Assembly: GCF_900100695.1 (NCBI RefSeq) | Contig: NZ_FNCF01000002.1 | Span: 310,001-374,000, forward strand | DNA: 64,000 bases | Source: Klenkia brasiliensis | GTDB lineage: Bacteria; Actinomycetota; Actinomycetes; Mycobacteriales; Geodermatophilaceae | Direction of reading: 5' to 3' | Shown here: one piece after another, positions 34,387-41,975 of the stretch | Layout: every line of letters starts with the position of its first letter | Numbering within the stretch: position 1 is the first letter of the stretch | Position numbers and translations under genes: made by a program | The notes under the pieces: model-generated | What the model saw: the letters and a program-made list of their open reading frames with translations, nothing else | What the model was told of the DNA's origin: nothing | Databases searched by the model: none

Positions 34387-35540
34387 CCCTGGACTTCGAC
34401 GAGGGCGACGAGCTGCGCGACCTGCGCGCGGCGGTCGCCGACCTGGCCGGCCGCTACGGCCACCGCTGGTTCCTGGAGCAGGCCCGCACCGGCGGCACGG
34501 TGCAGGAGCTGTGGGCCGAGGCCGGCAAGGCCGGGTTCCTGGGCGTGAACCTGCCCGAGGAGCACGGCGGCGGGGGTGGCGGCATGGTCGAGCTCGCGGT
34601 GGTGCTCGAGGAGCTGGGCGCGGCCGGCTGCCCGCTGCTGATGATGGTGGTCAGCCCGGCCATCTGCGGCACGGTCATCGCCCGCTACGGCACCCCGGAC
34701 CAGCGCGACCGGTGGCTCCCCGGCATCGCCGACGGCACGCTGACCATGGCCTTCGCCATCACCGAGCCCGACGCCGGGTCCAACAGCCACGAGATCACCA
34801 CCACCGCGCGGCGCGAGGGCGACGGGTGGGTGCTGTCGGGCCAGAAGATCTGGATCAGCGGCGTGGACGTCGCCGACGCCGTCCTCGTGGTGGCCAGGCT
34901 CGCCGACGCCGGCAAGGGCACGCTGCGGCCGGCGCTGTTCGTCGTCCCCACCGGTGCCCCGGGCCTGTCGCGCACGCAGATCCCGATGGAGCTGGTCAGC
35001 CCGGACAACCAGTTCCAGCTGTTCCTCGACGACGTCGTGCTGCCCGCCGACGCCCTGGTCGGCTCCCCCGACGCGGGCATCGCGCAGCTGTTCGCCGGGC
35101 TCAACCCCGAGCGGGTCATGGGCGCGGCCTACTCGCTGGGCACCGCCCGGCTGGCGCTGGACCGGGCCGCGGCCTACGCCCGCGACCGCCGGGTGTGGGG
35201 CACCCCGATCGGCGCGCACCAGGGCGTCTCCCACCCGTTGGCCGCCGCCCAGGTCGAGGTCGAGCTGGCCCGGCTGATGATGCTCAAGGCGGCCTGGCTC
35301 ATCGACTCCGGGCAGGACGCCGGCACCGCGGCCAACAGCGCCAAGTACGCGGCCGCCGAGGCCGTCGTGCACGCCGTCGACGCCGCCGTGCAGACCCACG
35401 GCGGGTCGGGGTTGTCGCAGGAGAACGGCATCGGGGCGCTGGTGACGGCGTCCCGGTTCTCCCGGATCGCGCCGGTCAGCCGCGAGATGGTGCTGAACTT
35501 CGTCGCCCAGCACGACCTGCGGCTGCCGCGCTCGTACTAG
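34383..35540 (+). CDS. Acyl-CoA dehydrogenase family protein
   Basis: A classic-length acyl-CoA dehydrogenase of 385 residues. It has FLGVNLPEEHGG, the FAD/substrate motif MAFAITEPDAGSNSHEI, WISGVDVADAVLVVARL, and the C-terminal VQTHGGSGLSQENGIGALVTASRFSRIAPVSREMVLNFVAQHDL. It oxidises the acyl-CoA in the same pathway as the carboxylase, probably the step before carboxylation, as isovaleryl- or citronellyl-CoA dehydrogenases do. ATG 34383 overlaps the previous stop (ATGA). It ends the five-gene operon. Its TAG shares a CTAG with the stop of the small acidic gene on the other strand. Confidence 0.9.
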   Translation: MTLDFDEGDELRDLRAAVADLAGRYGHRWFLEQARTGGTVQELWAEAGKAGFLGVNLPEEHGGGGGGMVELAVVLEELGAAGCPLLMMVVSPAICGTVIARYGTPDQRDRWLPGIADGTLTMAFAITEPDAGSNSHEITTTARREGDGWVLSGQKIWISGVDVADAVLVVARLADAGKGTLRPALFVVPTGAPGLSRTQIPMELVSPDNQFQLFLDDVVLPADALVGSPDAGIAQLFAGLNPERVMGAAYSLGTARLALDRAAAYARDRRVWGTPIGAHQGVSHPLAAAQVEVELARLMMLKAAWLIDSGQDAGTAANSAKYAAAEAVVHAVDAAVQTHGGSGLSQENGIGALVTASRFSRIAPVSREMVLNFVAQHDLRLPRSY

Positions 35541-35704
35541 GCGCCGGTGACGCGGTTGTCCGGGTCCAGGCCGGTCTGGGCGTCGGCCTCGTCCGCGCCC
35601 TCGGCGGGGTCGTCGGGGTGCGGGGTGCGGCCGGCGTCGTCGGTGTCGGTGGTGCCGGGGTCGGCGCCCTCGGCGGGGTCCTCGGGGTGGGTCGGTGCGG
35701 TCAT
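35537..35704 (-). CDS. Small acidic, disordered protein with internal repeat (55 aa)
   Basis: ATG complement at 35702-35704; 55 residues, Asp/Glu/Pro/Thr-rich with no hydrophobic core. HPEDPAEGADPG and HPDDPAEGADEA are an internal duplication. Like the gene at 18812-18976 it is convergent with an upstream plus-strand gene and shares its CTAG stop tetramer (35537-35540). Function unknown. GC bias agrees with coding in this frame, but the ribosome site is weak. Confidence 0.5.
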   Translation of the reverse strand: MTAPTHPEDPAEGADPGTTDTDDAGRTPHPDDPAEGADEADAQTGLDPDNRVTGA

Positions 35705-35774
35705 GTCCCCGGGCCTGCCCGATCGGTGCGGGCCCCAACCACCCGATGCCGTTCCGCGTCGTCTCCCCGCACGG

Positions 35775-35845
35775 AACTCCGTCCTCCCGCACCAGATCTG
35801 GCGAGAGAGGACGGAGTTGGATCAACCTCCCTGATCAACGCTGCG
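35775..35845. repeat. 71-bp hairpin repeat, copy 1 (intergenic)
   Basis: A stem of aactccgtcctc (35775-35786) with gaggacggagtt surrounds a loop with gcaccagatctgg; a tail ending ...gatcaacgctgcg follows. It aligns without gaps to the copy at 36845-36915 (54 of 71 bases identical). Read on the minus strand its tail encodes SVDQGG-stop, the same peptide end that copy 2 gives ribokinase. It lies between the small acidic gene and the DUF2332 promoter. Confidence 0.7.
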
Positions 35846-35866
35846 CGAGGCAGCGTTCCGCGGGGC

Positions 35867-35872
35867 TAGCGT
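35867..35872 (+). promoter_or_regulatory. Leaderless-type -10 box (TAGCGT) for the DUF2332 gene
   Basis: TAGCGT is six bases before GTG 35879 with no ribosome site between. The box directly follows hairpin repeat copy 1. Confidence 0.55.
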
Positions 35873-35878
35873 GCGGGC

Positions 35879-36826
35879 GTGGACCGGGACGACCTCGCCG
35901 CCCGCTACCTGCGGTTCGCCGAGGTGGAGGCCGCGGTCGCCTCGCCGCACTACGCCGCGCTGGCCCGGGCGGTGGCCGCGGACCCGGTGGTGCTGGACCT
36001 CCTGCTGGACCTGCCCCGGACCAAGCGGCAGCCCAACCTGCTGTTCGCGGTGCTGCGGCTGCTGGGCGGGGTCCCGGCCGACGGCGCCGAGCTGCACGAC
36101 CGGGTCGTGGCCGACGAGGAGCGGGTCCGCGCGGAGGTGCTCGCCCGCGCCACCCAGACCAACGAGCCCGCCCGCGCCGCGTCGCTGCTGCCCGCCCTGG
36201 CCCGGGTCGAGGGACCGCTGGCCCTGGTCGAGGTCGGCTGCTCGGCCGGCCTGCTGCTGCAGCTCGACCGCTACGGCTACGCCTACCGGACGGCGACCGG
36301 CGTCCACCGGGTCCGGCCGGACGCCGGGCTGGTGCTGGAGTGCTCCGTCGACGGCTCGGTGGCCCTGCCCGACGACGTCCCGCAGGTGGTCCACCGGGTG
36401 GGGGTCGACCGGAACCCGCTCGACCCCGCCGACCCCGACACCGTCGCCTGGCTGCGCGCGCTGGTCTGGCCCGGCCCGCAGGAGCAGGCGCGGCTGGCCC
36501 GGCTGGGTCCCGCGCTGGAGCTGGCGGCGGCGCACCCGCACGAGCGGGTCACCGGCGACCTCGTCGAGCAGCTGCCGGGGGTGCTCGCCGGGCTGCCCGC
36601 CGGGGCGACACCGGTGGTGCTGGCGTCGATGACGCTGGTCTATCTGGACGACGACGCCCGCGCCGGGTTCGCCGACGCCACCGCGGGGGTGCGCGTGGTG
36701 GCCGCCGAGGCGCCCGGGGTGGTGGTGGACGTCCCGCCGGATCCGCACGGCCGCGTCGTGGTCTCCCTCGACGGCGAGCCGCTGCTGCTGGCCGCACCCC
36801 ACGGCGGGGCCGTCACCGCCGTCTGA
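35879..36826 (+). CDS. DUF2332 family protein
   Basis: A 315-residue protein matching the actinobacterial DUF2332 layout: RYLRFAEVEAAVASPHYAALARAVAADP at the N terminus, TQTNEPARAASLLPAL, LVEVGCSAGLLLQLDRYGY (a glycine-rich segment resembling a methyltransferase motif), GVDRNPLDPADPDTVAWLRALVWPGPQEQARL, and a C-terminal beta-rich part. Function unknown; the GCSAG segment suggests a Rossmann-like nucleotide or SAM site, but that is inference. It is probably leaderless. The 71-bp repeat flanks it on both sides. Confidence 0.85.
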   Translation: MDRDDLAARYLRFAEVEAAVASPHYAALARAVAADPVVLDLLLDLPRTKRQPNLLFAVLRLLGGVPADGAELHDRVVADEERVRAEVLARATQTNEPARAASLLPALARVEGPLALVEVGCSAGLLLQLDRYGYAYRTATGVHRVRPDAGLVLECSVDGSVALPDDVPQVVHRVGVDRNPLDPADPDTVAWLRALVWPGPQEQARLARLGPALELAAAHPHERVTGDLVEQLPGVLAGLPAGATPVVLASMTLVYLDDDARAGFADATAGVRVVAAEAPGVVVDVPPDPHGRVVVSLDGEPLLLAAPHGGAVTAV

Positions 36827-36844
36827 GCGCGTCCCTCTGCGCGG

Positions 36845-36915
36845 GAGTCCGTCCTCCTGCACCAGACCTCGTCAGGAGGGACGGAGCCCGATCAGCCCCC
36901 CTGGTCGACGCTGCG
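36845..36915. repeat. 71-bp hairpin repeat, copy 2 (overlaps ribokinase 3' end)
   Basis: An imperfect stem (tccgtcctcctg with caggagggacgga) is followed by a tail identical in layout to copy 1. The last 24 bases overlap the ribokinase reading frame and supply its final residues SVDQGG and stop. The two copies lie 1,070 bp apart in the same orientation and flank the DUF2332 gene. Confidence 0.72.
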
Positions 36916-37818
36916 GGCGGCCGGCAGACCGGGCAGGGCGGCGCGGACGGCGGCGTCGTCGGGCAGGCCGCCGCGGGCACCCGGGCCGGTGGTGGACAGC
37001 GCCGCGGCCACCGCGGCGTACCGCACCGCGTCGGCCAGCGCCTCGCCCCGGTCCAGGGCGGTGCACAGCGCACCGCAGAAGCAGTCGCCGGCACCGGTGG
37101 TGTCCACCGGGGACACCGGCAGCGGCGGCTGGTGCAGCGCCGGCCCGTCGGCGGGCACGACGAGCACGCCGTTGCCGCCCAGCGTGACGACCACCGAGCG
37201 GGCGGCCAGACCGCGGGCCAGGTCGGCGAGGCCCGCCAGGTCGTCGGCGCCGGCGCCGGCCAGGTCGGCCAGCTCGTGCTCGTTGGGCACCAGGACGTCG
37301 ACCTCGGCCAGCAGGTCGGCGGGCAGCGGCTGGGCGGGGGCGGGGTTGAGCACGACGGTGCCGGTGCACGCGCGGGCGGCGGCCACCACGGAGGGCAGCG
37401 GGGTCTCCAGCTGCAGCAGCAGGACGCCGGCCCCGCGGACGGCGGGCACCTCGACGTCGGCCGCGGTGACCTCGCCGTTGGCACCGGGCACCACGACGAT
37501 GAGGTTCTCCCCGCCCTCGGCCTCCACCGGGATGGTGGCGCTGCCGGTGGGCACCCCCGGCGTGGCCTGCACCAGGCCGGTGTCCACCCCGGCGTCGCGA
37601 AGCGCGGCCAGCTGGCGGGCACCGGCGTCGTCGTCCCCGACCCGGCCGACCATCGCGACGCCGTCGCCGAGCCGGCCCGCGGCGGCGGCCTGGTTGGCGC
37701 CCTTGCCGCCGGGCAGCAGCTCCACCGCCGACCCGATCACCGTCTCGCCGCGGCCGGGCAGCCGCCCGACCGTGACCACGAGGTCCTCGTTGAGGCTGCC
37801 GACCACCACCACGCTCAC
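36892..37818 (-). CDS. rbsK: Ribokinase
   Basis: A PfkB-family sugar kinase of 308 residues. Signatures are VVVVGSLNEDLVVTVGRLPGRGETV, ELLPGGKGANQAAAAGRLG, LNPAPAQPLP, PNEHELADL and the catalytic DTTGAGDCFCGAL (Asp base and anion hole). It phosphorylates ribose at O5. No ribose transporter or LacI partner is adjacent, so the sugar may come from nucleoside salvage. GTG 37816-37818 overlaps the DUF6328 stop. Its last residues SVDQGG come from a 71-bp dispersed repeat, so the original C terminus was probably near GLPAAR. Confidence 0.9.
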   Translation of the reverse strand: MSVVVVGSLNEDLVVTVGRLPGRGETVIGSAVELLPGGKGANQAAAAGRLGDGVAMVGRVGDDDAGARQLAALRDAGVDTGLVQATPGVPTGSATIPVEAEGGENLIVVVPGANGEVTAADVEVPAVRGAGVLLLQLETPLPSVVAAARACTGTVVLNPAPAQPLPADLLAEVDVLVPNEHELADLAGAGADDLAGLADLARGLAARSVVVTLGGNGVLVVPADGPALHQPPLPVSPVDTTGAGDCFCGALCTALDRGEALADAVRYAAVAAALSTTGPGARGGLPDDAAVRAALPGLPAARSVDQGG

Positions 37819-38306
37819 CCGCGGGAGCCTAGGGAACGCAGCGGGAGCAGGTACCAGGTCGTCAGCCCGGCCACCGCGACCACGGCGCCGCCGGCCAGCG
37901 CCGGGCCGCGGCCGAGCACGACGTCGAGCACCAGCAGGACGGCGCTGACCAGGGCGAGCAGCAGCAGGGCCAGCCCCGCCACCAGCAGCCGGTTGCCCTG
38001 CTCGACCAGGTCGCCGCGCTCCCGGTGCCGGAAGACGATCCGGTGGAAGGACACCGGCGCGATGAGCGACACCGCCGACAGCGTCGCGGCCATCAACGTC
38101 ACCGTGTACAGCGTCGTCCCGAAGGTCGACAGGTCGCCGAACCGCGAGCTGAAGGGCAGCGTCAGCAGGAACCCGACGAGCACCTGGACGCCGGTGATGG
38201 TGACCCGCAGCTCCTGCAGCAGCTCACCGGTGTTGCGGTCGAGCACCTCGTCGGGTGTCTCGTCCCTCGCGCGCGCGGCCCGTTCCGGTCCCGGTTTCCC
38301 TCCCAC
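37815..38306 (-). CDS. DUF6328 family membrane protein
   Basis: A 163-residue protein with the family motif DETPDEVLDRNTGELLQELRVTITGVQVLVGFLLTLPFSSRF followed by four hydrophobic helices. GTG 38304-38306 is chosen to include the RARDETP segment; later starts would remove it. Function unknown. The stop overlaps the rbsK start (GTGA), so the two are co-translated even though no functional link is known. It diverges from the DUF3140 gene with 49 bases between starts. Confidence 0.82.
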   Translation of the reverse strand: MGGKPGPERAARARDETPDEVLDRNTGELLQELRVTITGVQVLVGFLLTLPFSSRFGDLSTFGTTLYTVTLMAATLSAVSLIAPVSFHRIVFRHRERGDLVEQGNRLLVAGLALLLLALVSAVLLVLDVVLGRGPALAGGAVVAVAGLTTWYLLPLRSLGSRG

Positions 38307-38355
38307 GCCGCGGCGGTACCCCGACCCGGACACCCGACGAACCTGGAGGACCGAC

Positions 38356-38697
38356 GTGGCCGACGACGACAAGCAGATCCGGGACGACTTCCACGAGGCG
38401 GTGAACATGACCGCCAAGGAGCTGGAGAAGTTCCTGGAGACCGACGAGTCGAAGGAGGTCGGGCAGAAGTCCGGCGGGTCGGGGGAGTCCACCGGCCACG
38501 AGTCCGGCCGCCGGATCGTCGACCTGCTGGGCACCAAGGTCGCCGACCTCACCGACGACGACCACCAGCACATGGAGAAGGTGACCGGCTACGTGAAGCG
38601 GCACCTGGCGCAGGGCCCGTCGAAGAACGACGTCGAGGACTCCAAGTGGCGGTACTCCCTGATGAACTGGGGTCACGACCCCCTGAAGGACAAGTAG
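38356..38697 (+). CDS. DUF3140 domain protein
   Basis: A 113-residue acidic and lysine-rich protein typical of the DUF3140 family: EAVNMTAKELEKFLETDESKEVGQK, GESTGHESGRRIVDLLGTKVADLTDDDHQHMEKVTGYVKRHLAQ, and the terminal WRYSLMNWGHDPLK. GTG 38356 follows GGAGGACC. DUF3140 proteins are small soluble DNA- or nucleoid-associated candidates without established function. Its terminal TAG forms the start of the TAGCGT box used by the next gene. Confidence 0.9.
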   Translation: MADDDKQIRDDFHEAVNMTAKELEKFLETDESKEVGQKSGGSGESTGHESGRRIVDLLGTKVADLTDDDHQHMEKVTGYVKRHLAQGPSKNDVEDSKWRYSLMNWGHDPLKDK

Positions 38698-38700
38698 CGT
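38695..38700 (+). promoter_or_regulatory. Leaderless-type -10 box (TAGCGT) for the methyltransferase
   Basis: TAGCGT overlaps the DUF3140 stop codon and lies six bases before GTG 38707. Confidence 0.5.
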
Positions 38701-38706
38701 CGCGGC

Positions 38707-39462
38707 GTGCCGTTGGCCCGCAACGACCCCGCCCAGTACGACGAGCTCGCCGACCAGTGGTGGCAGCCCGCGGGCGGGTTCGCGATGCTGCACTGGCTGG
38801 CGGCCTCCCGCGCCGAGCACATCCCGCCCGCCGCCTCCCCCGACGCCGTCCTGGTCGACCTGGCCTGCGGCGGCGGGCTGATGGCCCCGCACGTGCGGCG
38901 GCTGGGCTACCGGCACATCGGTGTCGACCTCGGCGCGTCGGGGCTGGCGCTGGCCCGCGACCACGGGGTCGGCGTGGTCCGCGGGTCGGTGCTCGCCGTC
39001 CCGCTGGCCGACGGCTGCGCCGACGTGGTCGTCTGCGGGGAGGTCCTCGAGCACGTCGAGGACGACGTCGCGGTGCTCGCCGAGTGCGCCCGGCTGCTGC
39101 GGCCCGGCGGCGCGCTGGTGGTCGACGCGATCGCGGACTCCCGGCTGGCCGGCCCGGTCGCGGTCACCCTGGCCGAGCGGATCCCGGGCGGGCCGCCGCC
39201 GGGCATCCACGACCCGGCGCTGTTCGTCGACCGGCGGCGGCTGCTCGCCGCCGCCGACCGGCTCGGCCTGGACCTGCGGCTGGTCGGCCTGCGTCCCTCG
39301 GTCCGCGACCTGCTGGCCTGGAAGCGGGGACGGCGGGAGGGCGTCCGCATGCGGCCGATGCGCTGGAGCGGCATCCTGTTCGCCGGCTACGGCCGCAGGC
39401 GTCCGGCCCCGGGCGCACGTACCGTCGGCCCGGTGACCCCCACCCAGGACGCGGCCCGGTGA
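38707..39462 (+). CDS. Class I SAM-dependent methyltransferase
   Basis: A 251-residue UbiG-like methyltransferase. N-terminal NDPAQYDELADQWWQPAGGFAMLHWL precedes SAM motif I VLVDLACGGGLMAPHVRRLG, then GVDLGASGLALARDHG, DVVVCGEVLEHVEDDVAVLAECARLLRPGGALVVD. It overlaps the type III polyketide synthase start by GTGA. The expected role is O-methylation of the polyketide product, as methyltransferases beside type III PKS genes often do. It appears leaderless. Confidence 0.88.
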   Translation: MPLARNDPAQYDELADQWWQPAGGFAMLHWLAASRAEHIPPAASPDAVLVDLACGGGLMAPHVRRLGYRHIGVDLGASGLALARDHGVGVVRGSVLAVPLADGCADVVVCGEVLEHVEDDVAVLAECARLLRPGGALVVDAIADSRLAGPVAVTLAERIPGGPPPGIHDPALFVDRRRLLAAADRLGLDLRLVGLRPSVRDLLAWKRGRREGVRMRPMRWSGILFAGYGRRRPAPGARTVGPVTPTQDAAR

Positions 39463-40487
39463 CGGCCGCCGTCGTCACCGGCTCCGGCCGGGCCCTGCCG
39501 GCGACCTACACGCAGGACGACGTGTGGGAGGGCTTCTTCGCCGAGCACTACGCCGGGCTGCGCTCGGCCCGGCGGGTGTTCTCCGCCTCGGGCGTGACCA
39601 CCCGGCACGCCGTGGTCAACCCGGTGCACGAGGACATCTCGCAGTGGGGCACCGGTGCCCGGATGGCCCGCTACGTCGACGAGGCCATGCCGCTGGGCAA
39701 GCAGGCGGTCGCCGCGGCCCTGGACTCCGCTGGCCTGGCGCCCGGGGACGTCGGGCTGTTCTCCGTCGTCACCTGCACCGGGTACGCGACGCCGGGCCTG
39801 GACATCCGGCTGGCCAGCGACCTGGGCATGCCCGCCGGCGTGCAGCGGCTGCTGGTCGGCCACATGGGCTGCTACGCCGCGCTGCCGGGCCTGGGTGCCG
39901 TCGGCGACTACGTGGTCGCCCGGTCGCGGCCGGCGGTGATGCTCTGCGTGGAGCTGACCAGCCTGCACGTGCAGCCGGCCCGGCACGACCTGTCGCAGGT
40001 GGTCGCGCACGCCCTGTTCAGCGACGCCGCCTCCGCCGTGGTCCTCGAACCCGACGCCCGCCGCGGCCTGCGGGTGGCGGCCACCGTCGCCCGCACCGAC
40101 TCCTCCACCGCCGACCACATGACCTGGGACGTCACCGACCTGGGCTTCAAGATGGGCCTGTCGCCGCGGGTGCCCGACGTGCTGGCCCGGCACGTCGGCG
40201 ACGTCGTGCAGGAGCTGCTGGACACCGCCGGCCTGCAGGTCGGGGACGTCGCGGGCTGGGCGGTGCACCCCGGTGGCCCCCGGATCCTGGACGTCGCCCG
40301 CGACCAGCTCGGCCTCACCGAGGAGCAGATGGCGCCCTCGCGGCGGGTGCTGGCCCAGCACGGGAACTGCTCGTCGGCGACGGTGCTGCTCGTGCTCGAC
40401 GAGCTCGGGGACGTCGACGGCCCGGTCGTGGCGATGGCGTTCGGGCCCGGGCTGACGCTCTACGCCACCCTGCTGCTGCCGGCCTGA
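39459..40487 (+). CDS. Type III polyketide synthase
   Basis: A chalcone-synthase-family enzyme of 342 residues with the full triad: Cys138 (GHMGCYAALPGL), His270 (GWAVHPGGPRILDVA) and Asn303 (AQHGNCSSATVLLVL). The C-terminal AMAFGPGLTLYATLL is the GFGPG loop equivalent. It condenses malonyl-CoA on an acyl-CoA starter to pyrones or resorcinols. Only the overlapping methyltransferase accompanies it; there is no oxidase or carboxymethyltransferase of the larger alkylresorcinol clusters. The FVSAT-like starter pocket cannot be assigned by eye. Confidence 0.9.
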   Translation: MTAAVVTGSGRALPATYTQDDVWEGFFAEHYAGLRSARRVFSASGVTTRHAVVNPVHEDISQWGTGARMARYVDEAMPLGKQAVAAALDSAGLAPGDVGLFSVVTCTGYATPGLDIRLASDLGMPAGVQRLLVGHMGCYAALPGLGAVGDYVVARSRPAVMLCVELTSLHVQPARHDLSQVVAHALFSDAASAVVLEPDARRGLRVAATVARTDSSTADHMTWDVTDLGFKMGLSPRVPDVLARHVGDVVQELLDTAGLQVGDVAGWAVHPGGPRILDVARDQLGLTEEQMAPSRRVLAQHGNCSSATVLLVLDELGDVDGPVVAMAFGPGLTLYATLLLPA

Positions 40488-40664
40488 GCGCCGGGGGACC
40501 GGGCGGGGGCAGGGCCCGGTAGCTGTGGACCGGTTGCTCCGGGCAGCTGTCCCGATCCTGGCGGGGCGCCGGGGGCGCGGCCAGCCGCGACCGGCCTGCC
40601 GGGAGCCGTGGTGCGGCGGCCGGTCGGGTGCGGCGGCGGGTCGGCACGCTGCGCGACGGCCGGT
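40488..40664. other. Gene-free interval after the polyketide synthase
   Basis: A 177-base very GC-rich interval between convergent genes. It has several short GC-rich inverted repeats but no clear terminator, and I see no gene or RNA. Confidence 0.5.
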
Positions 40665-41213
40665 TCACCAGAGGCTGCCGCGCCGCCAGTCGCAGACGAG
40701 TGCCAGCTCGGGGTCGAGGACGGCCGGGGTCTCCGGCGTCGGCAGCACGAAGACCCGGGACGCGTCCCCCTCGGTGCGGCCGTCTGGGGTGAAGGCGCAC
40801 AGCGGGCCCCGCCACCGGGTCCAGCCGCGGGACTCGTAGAGGCCGACGCCGTCCTCGCTGGCGGCCAGCGCACCGAGCTCGTACCCGCCCCGGACCAGTC
40901 GCTCGACCTCGGTCATCAGCGCCGTCGCCAGGCCCTGCCGGCGGGCGTCGGCGGCGACCGCGACCGCCTCGACGTACCCGGTGCGCAGGGTCAGGTCGCC
41001 GGCCACGAGCTGCCGGCCGACCACCGCGGCGTGACCGACCAGGACGCCGTCCCGGCTGGCCAGCACGTGCAGCCCGCCCCGGGCGTGGCTCCAGTGGTCG
41101 TCGCGGAAGCCGTCGGTGAAGACGCCGTCCAGGAAGGTGCGCAGCTCCCGCAGCCCGTCCGGGCCCAGGTCCGCCGTCGGGACGGTGCGCAGGGTCGGCC
41201 GGGGGCTGGTCAC
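40665..41213 (-). CDS. aac(2'): Aminoglycoside 2'-N-acetyltransferase (AAC(2')-I-like)
   Basis: A GNAT-fold protein of 182 residues that aligns along its length with mycobacterial AAC(2')-I: GGLHVLASRDGVLVGHAAVVGRQL, YVEAVAVAADARRQGLATALMTEVE (acetyl-CoA pyrophosphate loop RRQGLA), LGALAASEDGVGLYESRGWTRWRGP, and the terminal CDWRRGSLW, where Mtb AAC(2')-Ic has CDWRAGDVW. The family acetylates the 2'-amino group of aminoglycosides and is chromosomal and intrinsic in mycobacteria. Whether it confers resistance here is unknown. GTG 41211-41213 is assumed. It follows the FMN reductase on the same strand by 23 bases. Confidence 0.88.
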   Translation of the reverse strand: MTSPRPTLRTVPTADLGPDGLRELRTFLDGVFTDGFRDDHWSHARGGLHVLASRDGVLVGHAAVVGRQLVAGDLTLRTGYVEAVAVAADARRQGLATALMTEVERLVRGGYELGALAASEDGVGLYESRGWTRWRGPLCAFTPDGRTEGDASRVFVLPTPETPAVLDPELALVCDWRRGSLW

Positions 41214-41236
41214 CCCGACAGCCTCGCCGCTGCCGG

Positions 41237-41806
41237 TCAGCGGCGCACGGTCTGCAGACCCGCGGTCAGCCGGGCGATCTCGTCGAGCATCGCGGTGGCG
41301 CCGGCCTGCAGCTCGGCGTTGCCGGTGAAGACGCCGTCCTCGTCGATGAACTGGGTGAAGAACGGGATGGTGGCCGCCTCGACCACGGGGACGACGCGCA
41401 GCGCGCCGAGCACCGGCTTGAGCGCGGCCGCCGAGCGGGTGCCCGCGGAGACCCCGCCGTAGGAGACCAGGCCCGCGGCCTTGTCGGCCCACTCGTGGAA
41501 GAGGAAGTCGATGGCGTTCTTCAGCCCGCCCGGGATCGAGTGGTTGTACTCGGGGAAGACGAACACGAAGGCGTCGGCGCGGGAGATCGTCGCCGACCAG
41601 GCCTTGGTGTGCTCCTTCGTGTACTGGCCCAGCCGCGGGTGGTTCGGCTCGTCGAGCACCGGCAGGCCGGCGTCGGCCAGGTCGACCAGCTCGACCTCGA
41701 ACCCGCCGTGCGCCTCCGCCTGCTCGGCCACCCAGCGGGCGACGGCGATGCCCTTGCGGCCGGGGCGGGTGCTGCCGGCGATGACCTGCAGGACGGGACG
41801 GGACAC
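41237..41806 (-). CDS. NADPH-dependent FMN reductase
   Basis: A flavodoxin-like reductase of 189 residues. The FMN-phosphate loop is VIAGSTRPGRKGIAVARW, and the flavin-binding FVFVFPEYNHSIPGGLKNAIDFLFHEW is the YNHS family signature. GLVSYGGVSAG follows. It probably reduces FMN or quinones for oxidative-stress defence. It diverges from the LacI gene across 181 bases that contain a TTGA-N4-TCAA palindrome near its start. Confidence 0.9.
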   Translation of the reverse strand: MSRPVLQVIAGSTRPGRKGIAVARWVAEQAEAHGGFEVELVDLADAGLPVLDEPNHPRLGQYTKEHTKAWSATISRADAFVFVFPEYNHSIPGGLKNAIDFLFHEWADKAAGLVSYGGVSAGTRSAAALKPVLGALRVVPVVEAATIPFFTQFIDEDGVFTGNAELQAGATAMLDEIARLTAGLQTVRR

Positions 41807-41837
41807 GGCGTGGCTCCTGGGGTCGCTCGGGAAGTCG

Positions 41838-41849
41838 TTGAGCCTTCAA
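41838..41849. promoter_or_regulatory. TTGA-N4-TCAA palindrome upstream of the FMN reductase
   Basis: ttgagccttcaa is a perfect interrupted palindrome 32 bases upstream of the reductase start, in an AT-richer pocket of the 181-base divergent region. Such sites suit MarR/HxlR or redox repressors. Regulator unknown. Confidence 0.35.
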
Positions 41850-41975
41850 ACTACTCCGCAGCGCCCAGGTCGTCCCGGACGGCTCGTCCCCGGGTGGGTC
41901 GAGGTCCCGGTGCGCCATCCCGCCGGACCGAGACGGTGGCGTTCAGCAGCCCCTGCCGCGGCCCGGCCGGTGTGG

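Noticed and set aside
37819-37840. TAGGCT box as a leaderless promoter for rbsK
   Set aside because: It lies within the DUF6328 reading frame, and the GTGA overlap already explains rbsK translation.
38610-38630. gggcccgtcga sequence as another hairpin-family core
   Set aside because: It lies in the DUF3140 coding sequence (AQGPSKND) with no inverted arms around it.
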